Assembly: GCA_013397455.1 (NCBI GenBank)
Contig: VYZB01000026.1
Location: 1,352,210 to 1,416,209 of the forward strand
DNA length: 64,000 nucleotides
Source: Crotophaga sulcirostris
Lineage: Eukaryota > Chordata > Aves > Cuculiformes > Crotophagidae
Direction of reading: 5' to 3'
The notes beneath the pieces are model-generated. The model saw only the letters and a program-made list of their open reading frames with translations. It did no database searches and was not told the DNA's origin. The translations under genes were made by a program, and so were the position numbers. Positions 21,555 to 33,989 of the stretch are shown piece by piece. The stretch's first letter is position 1. The number at the start of each line of letters is the position of its first letter.

Positions 21555-23952
21555 AATTCACAGCTCCAGGAGTCATGGGATTATTTTATCAATTCACGTG
21601 AAAGAACATTTGTTAACGTTGTGTTGGCTAGCAGACCACACAACAGCTGTGGAATGTTCGTAGCATCTACAGTCAAGAAGGAAATAGCTATTGTGCTTGT
21701 TGACAAACTGCAGTGGTTTAGAGAAAGTCATTACCTCCAGAAGAACTGTGGCATCTTTCTCAGAACAGAGGAAAATCTGATGGCTAGAGTATGATATTTT
21801 TCATCTATGTGCTTTCAATTTGAATAAAAAATAGATGCAGAGATACTAGGTTTCATTCTTCATAATATTGTCACTTTTATCAGGAAGCTGAACTGTTAAT
21901 ATGTTGAAACACTACAGCTGGATGGCCATTACGTTTAATCCTCCAGCAGTTATTTTTGCCCTGTTGTTTCTCTTCCTTATGAAGATTAACCTGCAAATAC
22001 CCCACAGTTTATCCACTGCCACAGAGCACATATTTCTGGTAGAGTTCTATAATCACATGGAAAACATATCAGGCTAGCTGTAAAGTAAAATCAGGTTGCG
22101 TGAGACCCACAAGGTGACTTTACCACAAAAGTACTATCAAAGAAGGAGAGGTGTGACTAGAATTAAACAGAAGACAGCTGTGACAACAGGGTGCCAAGTA
22201 ACAGGATGGAGTCTGCCTGAAAATATCTTTATGTCTGCCACTTAAGTATACACCACTGCTTGAATAGGTGATTTATTAGAAAATTAAAGTATTGCTCTTC
22301 TTGTTTGTGTTCTTCTGCACAATAGAAGAAAAAACATGTTTTATCTTAATATGGTAAATGTGTTTTTCTTCTACCCACAATCTACAGTTAAGTGATTTAA
22401 TTTTCATGTCTGGCTTCTATTTCTTCCACAGAGTCAGAAATGTTATATTTGTAATCATCTGATGCAAACTCCTTCAGAAGCCAGTGGAAAGTCTTCTGCT
22501 GATATTAATGGACTTTAAATCAAAGTTTAAAGTGAAGAAGTGCATTAATAGCTTCTGTATTTCTACAAATTATCTTATTGGTAACATTGGACTATATTTT
22601 TAAGAACTGGAGAATCATTTTGCCATGTAAATAGGTTGATTGAGTAGACTCTTCAGAAAACAAAAAAACATGGTGGACTTCTTTTTTCCTCTTTTTTTAA
22701 TGTGGTTCCATCATGTTAAACCAAAAGAAAAATTAAATCATTCTGTTGCTAGAAACTATTCATATTATTATTATCTGTGTATCTATCAAACTTGGGTATT
22801 CTTGAAATCGGATAGTTAGAATGGGGAATGAATTCATCTTAACTTAGCAGGAAATTAAGGAGGTACTTGCAAAATAGAATTAGCTACAAATAGAAATACT
22901 TGCAAAGAGGGAAGGAAGAATTAATGGAGGAAGAATCTGGAAACACAGAAGAAAGAATTTATTGGTCCTGAGATAAGGGCCCACACCCAAGGTAAGAATG
23001 AGAGAGGGCAGATGGGACATGGAAATGTTTTCTTTGTTTCCTTGTGGGATCTAATAATTACTGATGCAAAGAATCTACAAAGCTAGCTTCCTATACACCC
23101 TAATGTGGTCTGGCTTTGGAAGCCTGTGAATTTGCAACAACTGTCAATCTAACAAAGGCTTTTGCATTCCTTTTTTCTATCTTTTACGAATGCCTATGAA
23201 TCTGAGGACTTCTATTCTTTTGCAGGTTTTGCCTTGCCTCTCTGTAAAGGGAGCAGAGGGGAAAAGGTTCTTGGAATATACTTTAAAGCCAGTGCTTGGG
23301 TAGAGGAGCTGAGCACAGGTGCCCCTGCCGCACATCACAGACTGTTGTGCGCTAGCACTGCTGCGTAGCCGCGATTGCAAGAAAGTGGTTCACAGCTTTT
23401 CAAGATTCCCTCCCCCTACATATATTTATACCCATGGATATTCTCATTCTGCTGTGAGAACCATATTTAGAGAGATGATTTTCACACCTGTAATTACTAC
23501 TCATTGTTCCTACCTTAGAATAGAAGTGTTAACATGTGAGGACATAAACTACAGCTGTGATTTTTTTCAGGGATCTAATGAACCATTTGAAAACATTTTC
23601 AAGCATATTCATACCCTCCACTCCATGCTTACGATGTATACAACAGGCAAAGGAACATTTTAAAATAAAGTTTTGTCCTTTATTTTTATCCAAACTTGGT
23701 AGCATCTCCGTGCAAAGCACTGTAAAAAAATACTTTGTGCTTGATTGTTGTCTTGTCTGAGGAACAATTTTTCTTCCTGAAACAGACCTCAATACCCAGC
23801 TAGCCTTCTAGTCTTCCTCCTTCAAGAAAGGCAGAGAAGATAAAACCCAAACTACTAAAGGAAGCAAACCAGTCCCTTGGAAATGGAGTGGCAGAACTTG
23901 TTAATTAGACATGACGCTGCCCACGATGTCCTGTGTTCTTCTGCAGTGTTCC
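21555..23952. other. Unassigned noncoding sequence with a small CpG cluster
   Basis: Ordinary AT-rich DNA. Five CpG dinucleotides fall within about 45 bases at 23329-23373, unusual for this CpG-poor window, but the segment is far too short to be a CpG island. Frames of 68 to 114 codons overlap here on both strands and look like chance. Confidence 0.5.
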
Positions 23953-24126
23953 TAGAATCACAGAATCATAGAATGGTTTGAATTGGAAGGGACCTTAAAG
24001 TTCATCTAGTTCCAATCCATCTGCCATGGGTAGGGACACCTTCCACTAGGCCAGGTTGCTCAAGGACTCATCCAACCTGGCCTTGAACTCCTCCAGGGAT
24101 GAGGCATCCACAGCTTCTCTGGGGAG
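23953..24126 (-). mobile_element. CR1 LINE 3' end on the minus strand (standard avian type)
   Basis: The plus strand reads TAGAATCACAGAATCATAGA, then ATTGGAAGGGACCTTAAAG, TTCATCTAGTTCCAATCC, CATGGGTAGGGACACCTTCC, ACTAGGCCAGGTTGCTCAAG, CATCCAACCTGGCCTTGAAC, and CTCCAGGGATGAGGCATCCA. This is the reverse complement of the classic avian CR1 3' region with its octamer tail. It stops at about 24126 within the TTCTCTGGGGAG block, so it is 5'-truncated. It belongs to a different subfamily from the four GATACTGT-tailed copies. Confidence 0.93.
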
Positions 24127-24161
24127 AAGTGAACTCTACTGAGTGAACTCTATCGAGTTCA
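24127..24161. repeat. Tandem 14-mer and hairpin at the CR1 edge
   Basis: AGTGAACTCTA occurs at 24128-24138 and again at 24142-24152. The second copy forms a perfect stem, TGAACTC (24144-24150) with GAGTTCA (24155-24161), around the loop TATC. It sits right at the 5' truncation point of the minus-strand CR1. Confidence 0.5.
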
Positions 24162-25639
24162 TTCATCTCAAATCTCTAAAAGCAAATGCAGGTGAGGAAC
24201 ACATTGATAATCCTGCCATCATAGTGATATACTATGACTTCTCCACACATTTGTGCTCCCTGACTTTGAAATGAATGGAGTGGGAAACGTCTTGCTGTAA
24301 AACACTTTCCATGCTCCAAAAAAGCAACACATCTGCTAATATTTATGGTTCTTCAATTTCCTTTTGTAGTCCCCTCATCCTTCATATACAATACCATCTA
24401 ATGCCCCTCTTTCATTTTCCCAGGACAAACCCCACAGATTTCCCTCATCTCACATTTAACAGATTATAATCCCCAAGACAAAAAGAGAAATTATGCTAAG
24501 CTTCTGACACAATCTATTCAGCTCATTGCTGAAATGAGGCACCACAGCCCCTGCTGAGGTGAGGTGCACTTGCAGCTTTTCCTTTCTCTACATACACAGA
24601 GAATGCCTGAAGCACTTCACATCGCAATCACAGCTCTCCTGATTGCTCCATATTATCTTCTGCCCTTTAGGACATTTATAGCTAATAAACTGGGTACAGC
24701 TAAACTACTGGCAGGTGCTTCCTCCTTTCTATCACTTCACTGAGGGTCAGCAGAACTAAAGATGTTTGGGTAAATAATGTATGTGTATGGCTTATCTCTC
24801 TTATTTCCTGGTTTTCAGAGGTCTGGGATTTAGGAACTCAGTTGCAGAAAATACTGTTGGTAGCTGCAAATATCTCTGGGCTTTTGGGAAGTATTATATA
24901 TCCTGATGACTCTGAATATTTTCACAAGAAAAAGAAACTCCTCCCTGAGTATATAATATGTCTCTGTGTCTGGAAATGGAGTTGTAGCTTTATAGACAAA
25001 TCAAGGATATCAAACTACCTGACTTCCAGGAAATCTTGCCCTGCTATGTTCCCATATATCACTGTTGTGATTGCTATCTGAATGCATACACAATGGCCTG
25101 ATTCTTTGTTTAATAGAAATTTTCCCATAGATTTAGCTGGTGCAGGACGCTTTTGTGGGAAAATGAATTATGCAAAGCCATTAAGGCCTCAATTTCTAAC
25201 AGTAGCTATCAGGACTATGGCTTTTGCAATAGCTCTGCTGGATCACTTTTCCAGTCCTTTTGACTGATCTTTCATATTCATGTCCTGTGTACTTGCAAAA
25301 CGCTATTGCAGTTAATTTTGTGCGAGTGATAATTCCCATGATTCCCATCTCACCCCTACACTACTGCAATTATTCTTGTTCCTTCACTTCGGGGAATTAG
25401 TCTCACATTTTTATATTATTTTTGAAATATTTCATGCGCACAACTCTGCTTATGTCTGTAGATTTAAGACCTGTTCCAGCTTGCTGTACTTGTCCTGCCC
25501 TTGATTTACTATTTGAGCATTTATGTAACACTTTGTCTATGGAGGCTCCGTGGTGCAGAACAAAGAAGTCAGGTAATACTATCCTTGTTTTACAAGTGGT
25601 AAACATGACATAACAGCAGTTTCAGCCATTACAGACATT
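24162..25639. other. Unassigned noncoding sequence
   Basis: No repeat family or exon recognised. The frames of 60 to 79 codons have no recognisable domain. Confidence 0.55.
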
Positions 25640-25669
25640 NNNNNNNNNNNNNNNNNNNNNNNNNNNNNN
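25640..25669. other. Assembly gap (30 N)
   Basis: Thirty N bases. The flanks are not obviously repetitive, so the true gap length and content are unknown. It lies about 125 bases upstream of the nested CR1 locus. Confidence 0.99.
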
Positions 25670-25794
25670 TGAGCAAAGCAGTATTGAATTGGGTTTTTAT
25701 AAAACACCAGCCCTGTGATATCTCCTGTCACTGAGAGAGGGCTGAAGAACAGCAATATTGAGATTGAGGGAAGCAGTGCCAAAATAGACACCTA

Positions 25795-25918
25795 ATGCTG
25801 GGCACAAGTATAAATTGGGAGAGGAGTGACTGGAGACCAGCCCTGCAGAAAGGGAACCAGGGGTGCTGGTTGGCAGCAGGCTCAGTGTGCCCTGACAGAC
25901 AAGATGGCAAATCATATT
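25795..25918 (+). mobile_element. Outer CR1 fragment, left part (interrupted)
   Basis: Sense CR1 sequence from the 3' part of ORF2: CTGGGCACAAGTATAAATTG, GGAGAGGAGTGACTGGAGAC, CAGCCCTGCAGAAAGGG, GGGGTGCTGGTTGGCAGCAG, GCTCAGTGTGCCCTGACAG, AAGATGGCAAATCATATT. Relative to the remembered consensus it lacks a dozen bases between GGCTCA and GTGTGCCC. The consensus continues with a CTGGGGTGCATCAAGCACAG-type block, which resumes here only at 26171, after an inserted second CR1. Confidence 0.82.
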
Positions 25919-26170
25919 TAAACTTCGTCAGGGGAGGTTTAGACTTGATGTTAGGAAGAAGTTCTACACTGAAAGGGTGATTGGCCACTGGAATGCGCTG
26001 CCCAGGGAGGTGGTGGAGTCGCCGACCCTTGATGTGTTTAAGGGAAGATTGGATGAGGCACTCAGTGCCATGGTTTAGATGATGAGTTGGTGTTAGTGTT
26101 GGCTTATAGGTTGGACATGATGATCTCAGAGGTCTCTTCCAACCTGGTTATACTGTGATACTGTGATATT
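25919..26170 (+). mobile_element. CR1 LINE 3' end, young-looking subfamily, copy 3, nested in an older CR1
   Basis: Begins near AACTTCGTCAGGGGAGG, contains the ORF2 C-terminus and the 3' UTR (GATGATCTCAGAGGTCTC, TTCCAACCTGG), and ends with degenerate GATACTGT octamers at about 26165. It interrupts the CR1 sequence that stops at 25918 and resumes at 26171. ATATT is present at both junctions (25914-25918 and 26166-26170), which may be a very short target-site duplication or simply tail sequence. Both elements have the same orientation. Confidence 0.88.
25932..26078 (+). pseudogene. CR1 ORF2 C-terminal remnant (copy 3)
   Basis: Forty-eight sense codons ([16 protein letters not shown], later [18 protein letters not shown] and [10 protein letters not shown]) run to TAG at 26076-26078. 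The frame stays open upstream to about 25920 (KLRQ). This is the carboxyl end of CR1 ORF2 and ends at the same stop position as copies 1 and 2. Confidence 0.86.
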
Positions 26171-26230
26171 CTGGGTGCATCAAGTACAGTGTAACCAATT
26201 TGTCAGAAGAGGTGGTTGTCCCACTGTATT
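26171..26230 (+). mobile_element. Outer CR1 fragment, right part
   Basis: CTGGGTGCATCAAGTACAGT, GTAACCAATTTGTCAGAAG and AGGTGGTTGTCCCACTGTAT continue the CR1 ORF2 sequence left at 25918. Similarity ends near 26230 (GTATTCAGACAGCTG), well before a CR1 3' end. The outer copy has therefore lost its own 3' terminus by a later deletion or rearrangement. Confidence 0.8.
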
Positions 26231-28815
26231 CAGACAGCTGTTTCACATACCTTCTCTCTGCCCTTTGACACCCCTGGTATGTATATTGAGATCTTAAGCT
26301 GGCCTAAAGCAGCATATCTCTATGAAAGCAAACAGAACACCATCACTTAGAGGCAGCTGACAGCCTCAGTCATAAACATCCTTGCAGTGAAGAGAGAAAC
26401 AAGTCAAGCATGCTTTTTAAGATGCAGATGGGATATTGATTGAAGAAGAGATGAAGACCACCAGGATAATTTTGTTTCTGTTATAAGCATCAGTCTTTGT
26501 TATAGATTAAAAGTAGTGTGCCCATGCAATGGGTCCATTTCTCTCATAATTTCTTTTAATTGCTGCTGACTCATTCTTTTTTCTCCAGTCACTTTGCTGT
26601 GTAAACAATGATTAATAAGGGAAGATATGTTTATGGATAAAGTAGGATGTGATACCTGGGTAAGAAACATATAACTTACCTTTTAAAGTGAGAGGTATAA
26701 AACTAAATTAAAATTTATAAAATATTGTCAGTTTTGTAAGCTATGCTATACCTTTAAGTGACAAGTACACTGTAAGACAATCATGCTAAGGAATCACTAT
26801 TTAGTTCACACCAAATAATTAGAGGGAAAAGGGATACCATATTAAAAATGTGCATGGTTTTTATTTTGGTTACTCACAGGCTATTTTCAAGACTAAAGAA
26901 TAACAGTAGCAAATGGCTGTTCTGCAATTCCATATGTAGTTCCTGTAGAAACTACATTCAACTTGGAAATGAGGCATAAACAGAGGATTTTCAAAGGAAT
27001 TAATAAAAGCCATGGACTGGAATCCAAAAATCCTTTTCACGTTTCAGATACCACCTGATGTGACAAAGAATAGCCACAACCTGCTGCTTATTTCAAGAAA
27101 CAGATGCAAACCTTGAATTGTGAAGGCTTTGCTCTTTTTTGTTTCAGAATTTATTATCTTACTGGCTCAGACTTTATAGCTATTACCTTTTGCAGCTAAG
27201 ATTCAAATAAGGTACTTCCTATACCATACAAGGCTGATTCAACCACATTCAACTTCTGCTAATGCAAACACAGCAGCTGGGTGTTCTGTTTGCAAATGGA
27301 TGTTTTCATTTTCCATAGAGATTATGGGAATATTGTATTCAATATTAAAGACTGTCACACAAAGCTTGGTCAAAATTTCCAAATCTAACATCAGATTTAT
27401 GAAACTCTACACAAAAAAAACCCCATAAGATTAATTTTCTGGAACACTAGAAACCTGTCACTGTCATAGCAGGAGTCTGGGGTACTCCACAACTGGGACA
27501 ATTAAGTAATTTTTTATTTAGGTACCCAGATGTTACTTTAGGACCTTAATTTAGTTAAACATGTTGGGGAAAGCTGCTGCTTGTGGAGGCCTGTTGCTCT
27601 GAAGTAGCTCACATCTACACTAGTTAGCTACTCTAGCCACCACGAGTGGGTGATTAAATGGCAACTAACTATTGGGAAGTAAAAGGGATGGTGTGAAAAG
27701 CCATATGCACACAGGGAAACAGTCTAATCATCTATTATCAAAGGGGACCTTGATCCAGGGCACGGGAATGTTCCTGGGGACACTCAGATTTGATACTGTA
27801 GGTACAGTTAGAGATTTAATACCATAGGTGCTTGAAGATTTTAGGAGAGTCAGATACAAGCTAATACACTGGGATAATCCTGTGGCTATTACTCTGTTGA
27901 GAATTTTAACTGACCAGAAAGATAATGTTTAGAAACTTAAGTCCATCTGGATACTTCAGGGTGCCCAGCTACTTGTTGGTCTCTGTGAAGGACCTTACTT
28001 CACTCCACATTCAGGAATAAGTGATAAAAAAGGTGAGCAGGCTGCAGCTGAGCACAGAATCTGTACACAGCAAGAAGCATAAGGATTCATGTTGAATGTG
28101 CTGTCCGTGTTATTTCCTATCTGATCTGAGCAACTGTCAGACATCTCACTCCCTTGTCTCCTCTTCCTTTTCAAATAGAAATATGGACTCGTGGTGAGCG
28201 GTGTGGGGCCCTGCTGTTTTAGATTTTCACACCTTACTGTGTGCCTCATAGCCACTTGCAGGCTGGTAGGGAAAGTGGAGCCTTTGCAGGGCCACCTGTT
28301 GTCTCCAGCTCAGCTGAGCTCCCAAAGCGGTGGTGAGAGGGCAGTTTTTTGCCTTGACTATGGCTAAACAGGGGTGAGATGGAGATACTAAGGAATGGCT
28401 TAAGACCTTTCTATTTTTTTTCCTACCACCTCACAACTCAAATCAAGTAACCACTGCAAATCTTTAGCAAAGGGAATGGACTATTGTGCAGGAACACTTA
28501 TTTGGAAAGCCTTTACTTTCTATTCTCTCTTTTAAGGTCGAAGTAAAAAATCATGATTAAGCATCTGCTCACCTTGTACAAGGTGATAGAGACGAAAGTC
28601 AAAACCACCCCCTTTCCTTCTCTCCTGCAGCAAAGCCCCAGAGCTGGAGTGTGAAAACGATCTCCTCTGTACCCCGTGTCTTCTCAGTCCACAGAATAAC
28701 AACATGATGCAAACAAGAAAGTTTGCAAAAGAGCACTTGGTAGCACTTAGTATTACTATTTAAACCCACTGCTACCTGAGATCTGAATTCCTCAAAATTT
28801 AACTTCTCCTTTCTG
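26231..28815. other. Unassigned AT-rich noncoding sequence
   Basis: No repeat family, exon or RNA gene is recognised. The 86-codon minus-strand frame at 27995-28255 has no familiar features. Confidence 0.55.
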
Positions 28816-28830
28816 CCCCCCCGCCCCCCC
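28816..28830 (-). other. G-quadruplex-type motif (G7-C-G7 on the minus strand)
   Basis: The plus strand has C7 at 28816-28822, a G at 28823 and C7 at 28824-28830. The minus strand can be parsed as four G3 runs with single-base loops, the tightest class of predicted quadruplex. The plus strand is correspondingly an i-motif candidate. Folding is inferred from sequence only, and homopolymer length could be an assembly error. Confidence 0.6.
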
Positions 28831-29591
28831 TTTAATGATATATGAATTTTCTGCAGTTCATTATCAAGTCAGAAACGTGCATAATGCTGGAGAACTGTTC
28901 AGCACCTGTTCATCCAACAGCCAGACAAGCTATTAGCTGCCCCACCTGAGAAAAAGCACAGTAAAACAAATCACACAATGCTCCAAAGAGGGCATGAACA
29001 CTTATCTAAAGTGGATCAAGAGAACACACACATCTATACCACGTTCTCTTAAATTAACAAACACTTTAACAGCACAATAACTTGTATTCACAAGGTACAA
29101 CTGAATGGAAGTCTGACTTCAGACTTATTGAAAATATCTCTAATGAGAAATTAAAGCTGCAGAATGACCTTATCGGAAAGGATTCTGAACACTTTCCTTG
29201 GACTGAGAAACAAAATCCCTGAATGCTCTTTTGTGCTCAGAATCACTGAATGGTACTGGCTTCTTTAAGGAAAGTCTTTAGCTGGCTATTAAATGAGATT
29301 GGAACCAATCAGAGAATCTCTCACTGATGATTTCTGGAGCAAAGCATGAAAAGAACTAGAGAATTCGATCCTGCATTTCCTCTTCTGGTTCTTTCATTCT
29401 GTTTAGCTCTGCTCCCTTTTCTTGTGATTGATTAAACAGCATTCAAATGTCAATGAAGGGAAGGAAGGTGGATGTGTTTTGAAGGTCTTGGTCAAAAAGA
29501 AAATTCATTAAGTTTCTTTGGCAAAAACAGCTAGAGACCTCATGCAGAAGTATCTTTGTATTTTTTTTTTCTTAAATGCAGCTCCTTGGGG

Positions 29592-29605
29592 AAAAAAAAA
29601 AAAAA
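29592..29605. repeat. Poly-A tract (A14)
   Basis: Fourteen A immediately after CTTGGGG, with a T-rich run shortly upstream (about 29563-29571). No retroposon body is recognised. Confidence 0.75.
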
Positions 29606-32600
29606 GCTACATTTCCTTGGCCATGGCCAGTTAAGGAATAGAGAAAGGATTATCAGAGGTGCACTTAGAAGCAGTTTCCATGGACTCCAAAATGTCTGCT
29701 CAGTTGTCTAAAAATCTTCTTCTGCGAGGCAAGTAAAAAAATATTTGCTAATCTTTCCAAATATGAACCAAATTAGAAAAGTGTTAAGAACATGCAGACT
29801 TTGTCTCAAAAGTTCCTCTTAGAGCACTGGTGTTGGGGTGGCTAAAGTGTGGTATCTTGCCTCACTTTTAAGTCAGTAAGCAGAAACAAGTGCCTTCAGA
29901 GAGTCTTGTTCTACAGAAGAGGAATTTCTGATGTGGCATCACCTGAGTGCATCAGGAACACTATGAAATGCACCTCACCAAGGGTTAATAGTTCAGGTTC
30001 GCAAGAACCCTTTGTGCAGAAGAAGGCAGAATTTGGATCTGTGGAGCTTGCCACAAGGTCCATCAGGCCTGAAATTTAACCGGCCTCTAAAACATTCAGG
30101 GTTGTTACTGAAAAACCTGTGAATTCTGAGCTGCAGATTTTTCCTAGTTTTCTAACACTCAGGAGGTATTTCTTCAGGCTAAACAGATGACTTATAAACC
30201 TCTTAGAAGTACTATAAAAATGAATATTAGGAAATACACTCCCCGCTATGTTGGCTTTGGGTAACACATTGCATAATATTTCTATGCACAGTACACTTTT
30301 CTTTGTTGTGTGAAATATTCACAAGCTTTTTCAGAGAGGTTTTTTTAAATACCATTTTGTACTGTGGCATCAGCTGTGCAATCAATATTTTATTGGCCAA
30401 CAAGATTGAAATGCAGCTCATTCAATATTATTGTGTGATTTAGGTTAGAAATCCCTCCTCCACCCCCAAAATAAAGTGTTAGATAACCTTTATTTAACAT
30501 CCCAGTGGTAATTAATTTCAACTGGATACTTATAACTGATACTCACAGACAGGATATTTTCATAGCTATGGAGTCTGGGGTGGTGACACTGAACATGCGT
30601 TTAATTTCTTTTCATCCTGCTGATCAGCACTGTTCTTTTGCTAAACGCAGTGGGATGAAGATTGGAATAGTAGAGATCTGGCAGCAGCAACAAATAAGGT
30701 ACAGTTTCCACTTCCTTTCATGAACAAGGCCCTGGGAAAAATCTGGAAAAACACTGGATCATTCATACCAGTTTTGGATGCCTATTCTGAATAAATCTGT
30801 GTCTGAGATAGTCCCCATCAGCTCCCTTTAGTCAATTGAAATAACTAAGCATTTGAGGGTACAAATTAGATGTCTCATTTTAGGTGTCCCATTTTAGATA
30901 TGTAGTTTAGGTAAAACAACCCATTCTATTTCAATGCCTATTTCTCTCCAAAAACTCTAAAAGGAAGCTTGTATGTTGAATCTATACTAAAGACATATAA
31001 TCAGATGAAATCCAGCTTAATGAAAAGGCCCAAATGAACACCAAAGAAATCTTTATAGCTGTGTAGAATACCGCCAAGGAGTCAACAGAAGATCTTACAA
31101 CAAAGACCAAGAAGTAAAACACTGGCTTTCCGTTGGAAATGGCTATTACACACTTCTGTTTGTGCTTCCTGCTTTACTGAGAAATTTTGTTGCAAAAATG
31201 GTAGGAGAAAAAGAAAGAAATAAAAAGGACATGGTGGAAATAATTTCTATAATGTTCTGCTCAATGCAGTCTTAGACTGAAAGTTTTTTCCTGAAAGAGT
31301 GCAGAAATAGAAAACCCTACCAGTTACTGTGCACAAAAACAATCAGATTGAGCAAACACCCGTCAAAAATTCTTTTGGTGTGAAATAATTTCCAAACAGA
31401 AACACCTTGAGGTTTTAAAACATCTTGTCATGCATCTTAAAACATGTTGATGTGACAAGTTACAAGATGAAGTAATTTGGCAGGTATACATTAGGACAAG
31501 TATCATATCATATGTAAATACTTCACTTTTTCAACAGTATTTAAGTTTCTAATATTCTAGAATGCTTTTGAAAAGCCCACATGAGTCTCTTTAGGCAATG
31601 TGAGCACAAGTGACTGTGTTATTCCTGAGAATGAATCTGAAGTTCCACATGATGAAATGCAATCAAACGATGGAAACTTGGAAAGTTACCACTCTTCATC
31701 TGAGCTTCTAGCACTGACTGTATGTACCTTTTTGGCATACAATCAAGAATGATTGAATCATAAAAAATCATTGCCCAGCAGCTGGGTGGTAATAACTGAG
31801 TCTTCATGGGGAAACACGTTTTTCTTCATCTAATATACTCTATTTCATCATTGGAGTAAGCCAGGTGACACAACTGGTCAGCTGTGGAAGCCCAGCTGCA
31901 TAGTGGCAATTTTATTCACCAGTCAAAACTCAACCTTCTTAGATTGTATGTCCACAGATACAGTGCTATGGACTCTAGAACTGGTTATTTTAAAGTGCAT
32001 CTTAAGGTTCTAAAACAGATAATTTTTGAAAAATTTCCCCTTGTGCATCAGTTGAACAGAATTTGCAACTACAGTTTAATCAACATGGACACCTCAATGA
32101 CAACAGACACAAATGAATAAATCCTTCCATCAGTTCAATCTTCTGTCCAACTGTTCTCAGGATTTGCTTTGGCAATTGTAATCTCTTCTTGTGGTGAAAA
32201 CTTTATTGAGAGTTAAAAGAGAGCAAAAGTTTTAAAAACTATTCCTGTTAAACAGCAATCAAGTCCATATGTAATCTTTCTTCAGAAGCATCAGTACAGA
32301 TGAAAGACGGATCAGAAAGCTCTTTTTTCTTTCTATTATCCCAAAGAGAAGATATCTATATGGAAAATCAGACTGTCCCTGTGTTTTTTTTATGGAAAGG
32401 TAATCTTAAAATCATGCTCTGAAATAACCTCAAACTTCAGAATTTGTCTTCAATCTGTTTCCTTTTGCATTTTTTATTTCAGTAAGAATCGTCAGGACAT
32501 TCTTTCTAAAAATCTCAGGGACACTAGAGGTCAAGTAATTTCTTAAGACTGTCCCTTGGGACACATCCTGGATAAAACCGAACAGTGTAAAGTATAAGAA

Positions 32601-33436
32601 ATATTTTCTATAAAATACATAGTAGAGCAATGCTACTGTGGCATAGGACTCCATGAATAATTGATTTCTTGCTTTGACTCCTAAATAGAAGAGGAAATTT
32701 TATTTCAACCTGCAACTTTTTTTCTCATTTGTGTAAAAATAATTAAAAAAAAATTAATGAAACTTTTGAAACATTTCAGGTGAGCTGAAATGAAGAGCCT
32801 TGTTCTAATTTTGGAAATCTTTTGGAAAAATGAGATTGTTGACTCTGGAGGACTTTGTTCAAAGCCCTTTCAAAAAGCAAAGGAAGAAAAGGAAATGTGT
32901 CCCTTCTACTCAGTAGTTCAATGTCAATGGAACTTTTACAGAACTAAGAGACTTGAGCTTAATTCCTTACTTGGTCTAGGGGAAGGAGGACTCACATGTC
33001 CCATGGATATTTCCTTAGTTAAGCTACTACAATTCTTTTTGGGTGGGTTGTTCTCAAACTACAGTTTCATAATAGGCAAAGACAGGTGGAAGATCACCTT
33101 GCTGATGAAAGCTATGGGATTGCTCTTCTTTCACCTTGTCCTTGTATGGCTGTTCCGCCTTAAGTCTGTTGGTAATAGTTGTGTGGCCAGGAATATGGCC
33201 TGTCTGCAAACTAAATACTTCTTAACACTATATTAAAAAATAATTGCTTCTAGCTGGATCTAATCCTGTCTCCAAGCTTGCTGCTCACCTGCCCAAGGGC
33301 TAGTACTGGTGTGAAGGAAGGAGTGTGAATGCACTGTTGGAAATGGTGATGGAGCATGCAGCCCAGATTTTAGCTGTCTGTGACACAAGTCCTGGATTTG
33401 TAAAGCTGAGCTCTCTGATCTCAGGTCAGCTTTCCT

Positions 33437-33452
33437 AAAAAAAAAAAAAAAA
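33437..33452. repeat. Poly-A tract (A16)
   Basis: Sixteen A after TTTCCT. The GC-richer 200 bases upstream are unassigned, so a poly-A retroposon body cannot be excluded. Confidence 0.75.
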
Positions 33453-33989
33453 TGGTGTTGGGCTCTAGGGGAACATAACACAAAGCTTTGCAAAGGAAGA
33501 AAAGTAAAAACACAGACAGAAGCAAAATTGTTGAGCCATAAATTAAGTACTCAGGAGAAAACTACTGACATGTGGCGATATGAAACTCCAAGAAATAAAA
33601 TGAGAGCAACTCAGCAAGGTCAAGGTTCAGTTGCTTCCAACAAGGAGGCTGACGCTTCCCCATTTGACTGACAGCTGCCTGGACAGCAGATTACTCATGA
33701 GGTGCCTCTAACATGGGCAGCAAGTGTGCTCATACTGAGCCTAGTAGCCTGTTAGCCCTAGATGCTTGCTGCGTGTATTAACTGATAAATAATTGTAGTG
33801 AGCTCGTAAAATGTTTATAGTCTTGTTTGGAGTGTCTCTGCATCAGGCATGCTACGAGGATGTCCACAACCCCACTTCTTCTGACTCTTTAAATGTAGCA
33901 CCACAATGTGCACATTGGATCCAAGTCAACAAGAAAAGCTGACAGCTACTCATATCATCCTGTGTAATGGGACAATTAAGACAATTATG

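Larger units (their letters stand above)
28831..33989. other. Unassigned AT-rich noncoding sequence
   Basis: Holds an A14 run at 29592-29605, a small tandem 14-mer at 30868-30896 (TGTCTCATTTTAGG then TGTCCCATTTTAGA), and an A16 run at 33437-33452. The 148-codon plus-strand frame at 32790-33236 begins MKSLVLILEIFW and has a hydrophobic stretch near residues 105-128. It has no homologue I recognise, and its composition is that of translated AT-rich DNA. Confidence 0.5.

Noticed and set aside
32790..33236. 148-codon plus-strand frame with a hydrophobic stretch
   Set aside because: The hydrophobic run reflects T-rich codons. There is no signal peptide, promoter, splice context or known family.
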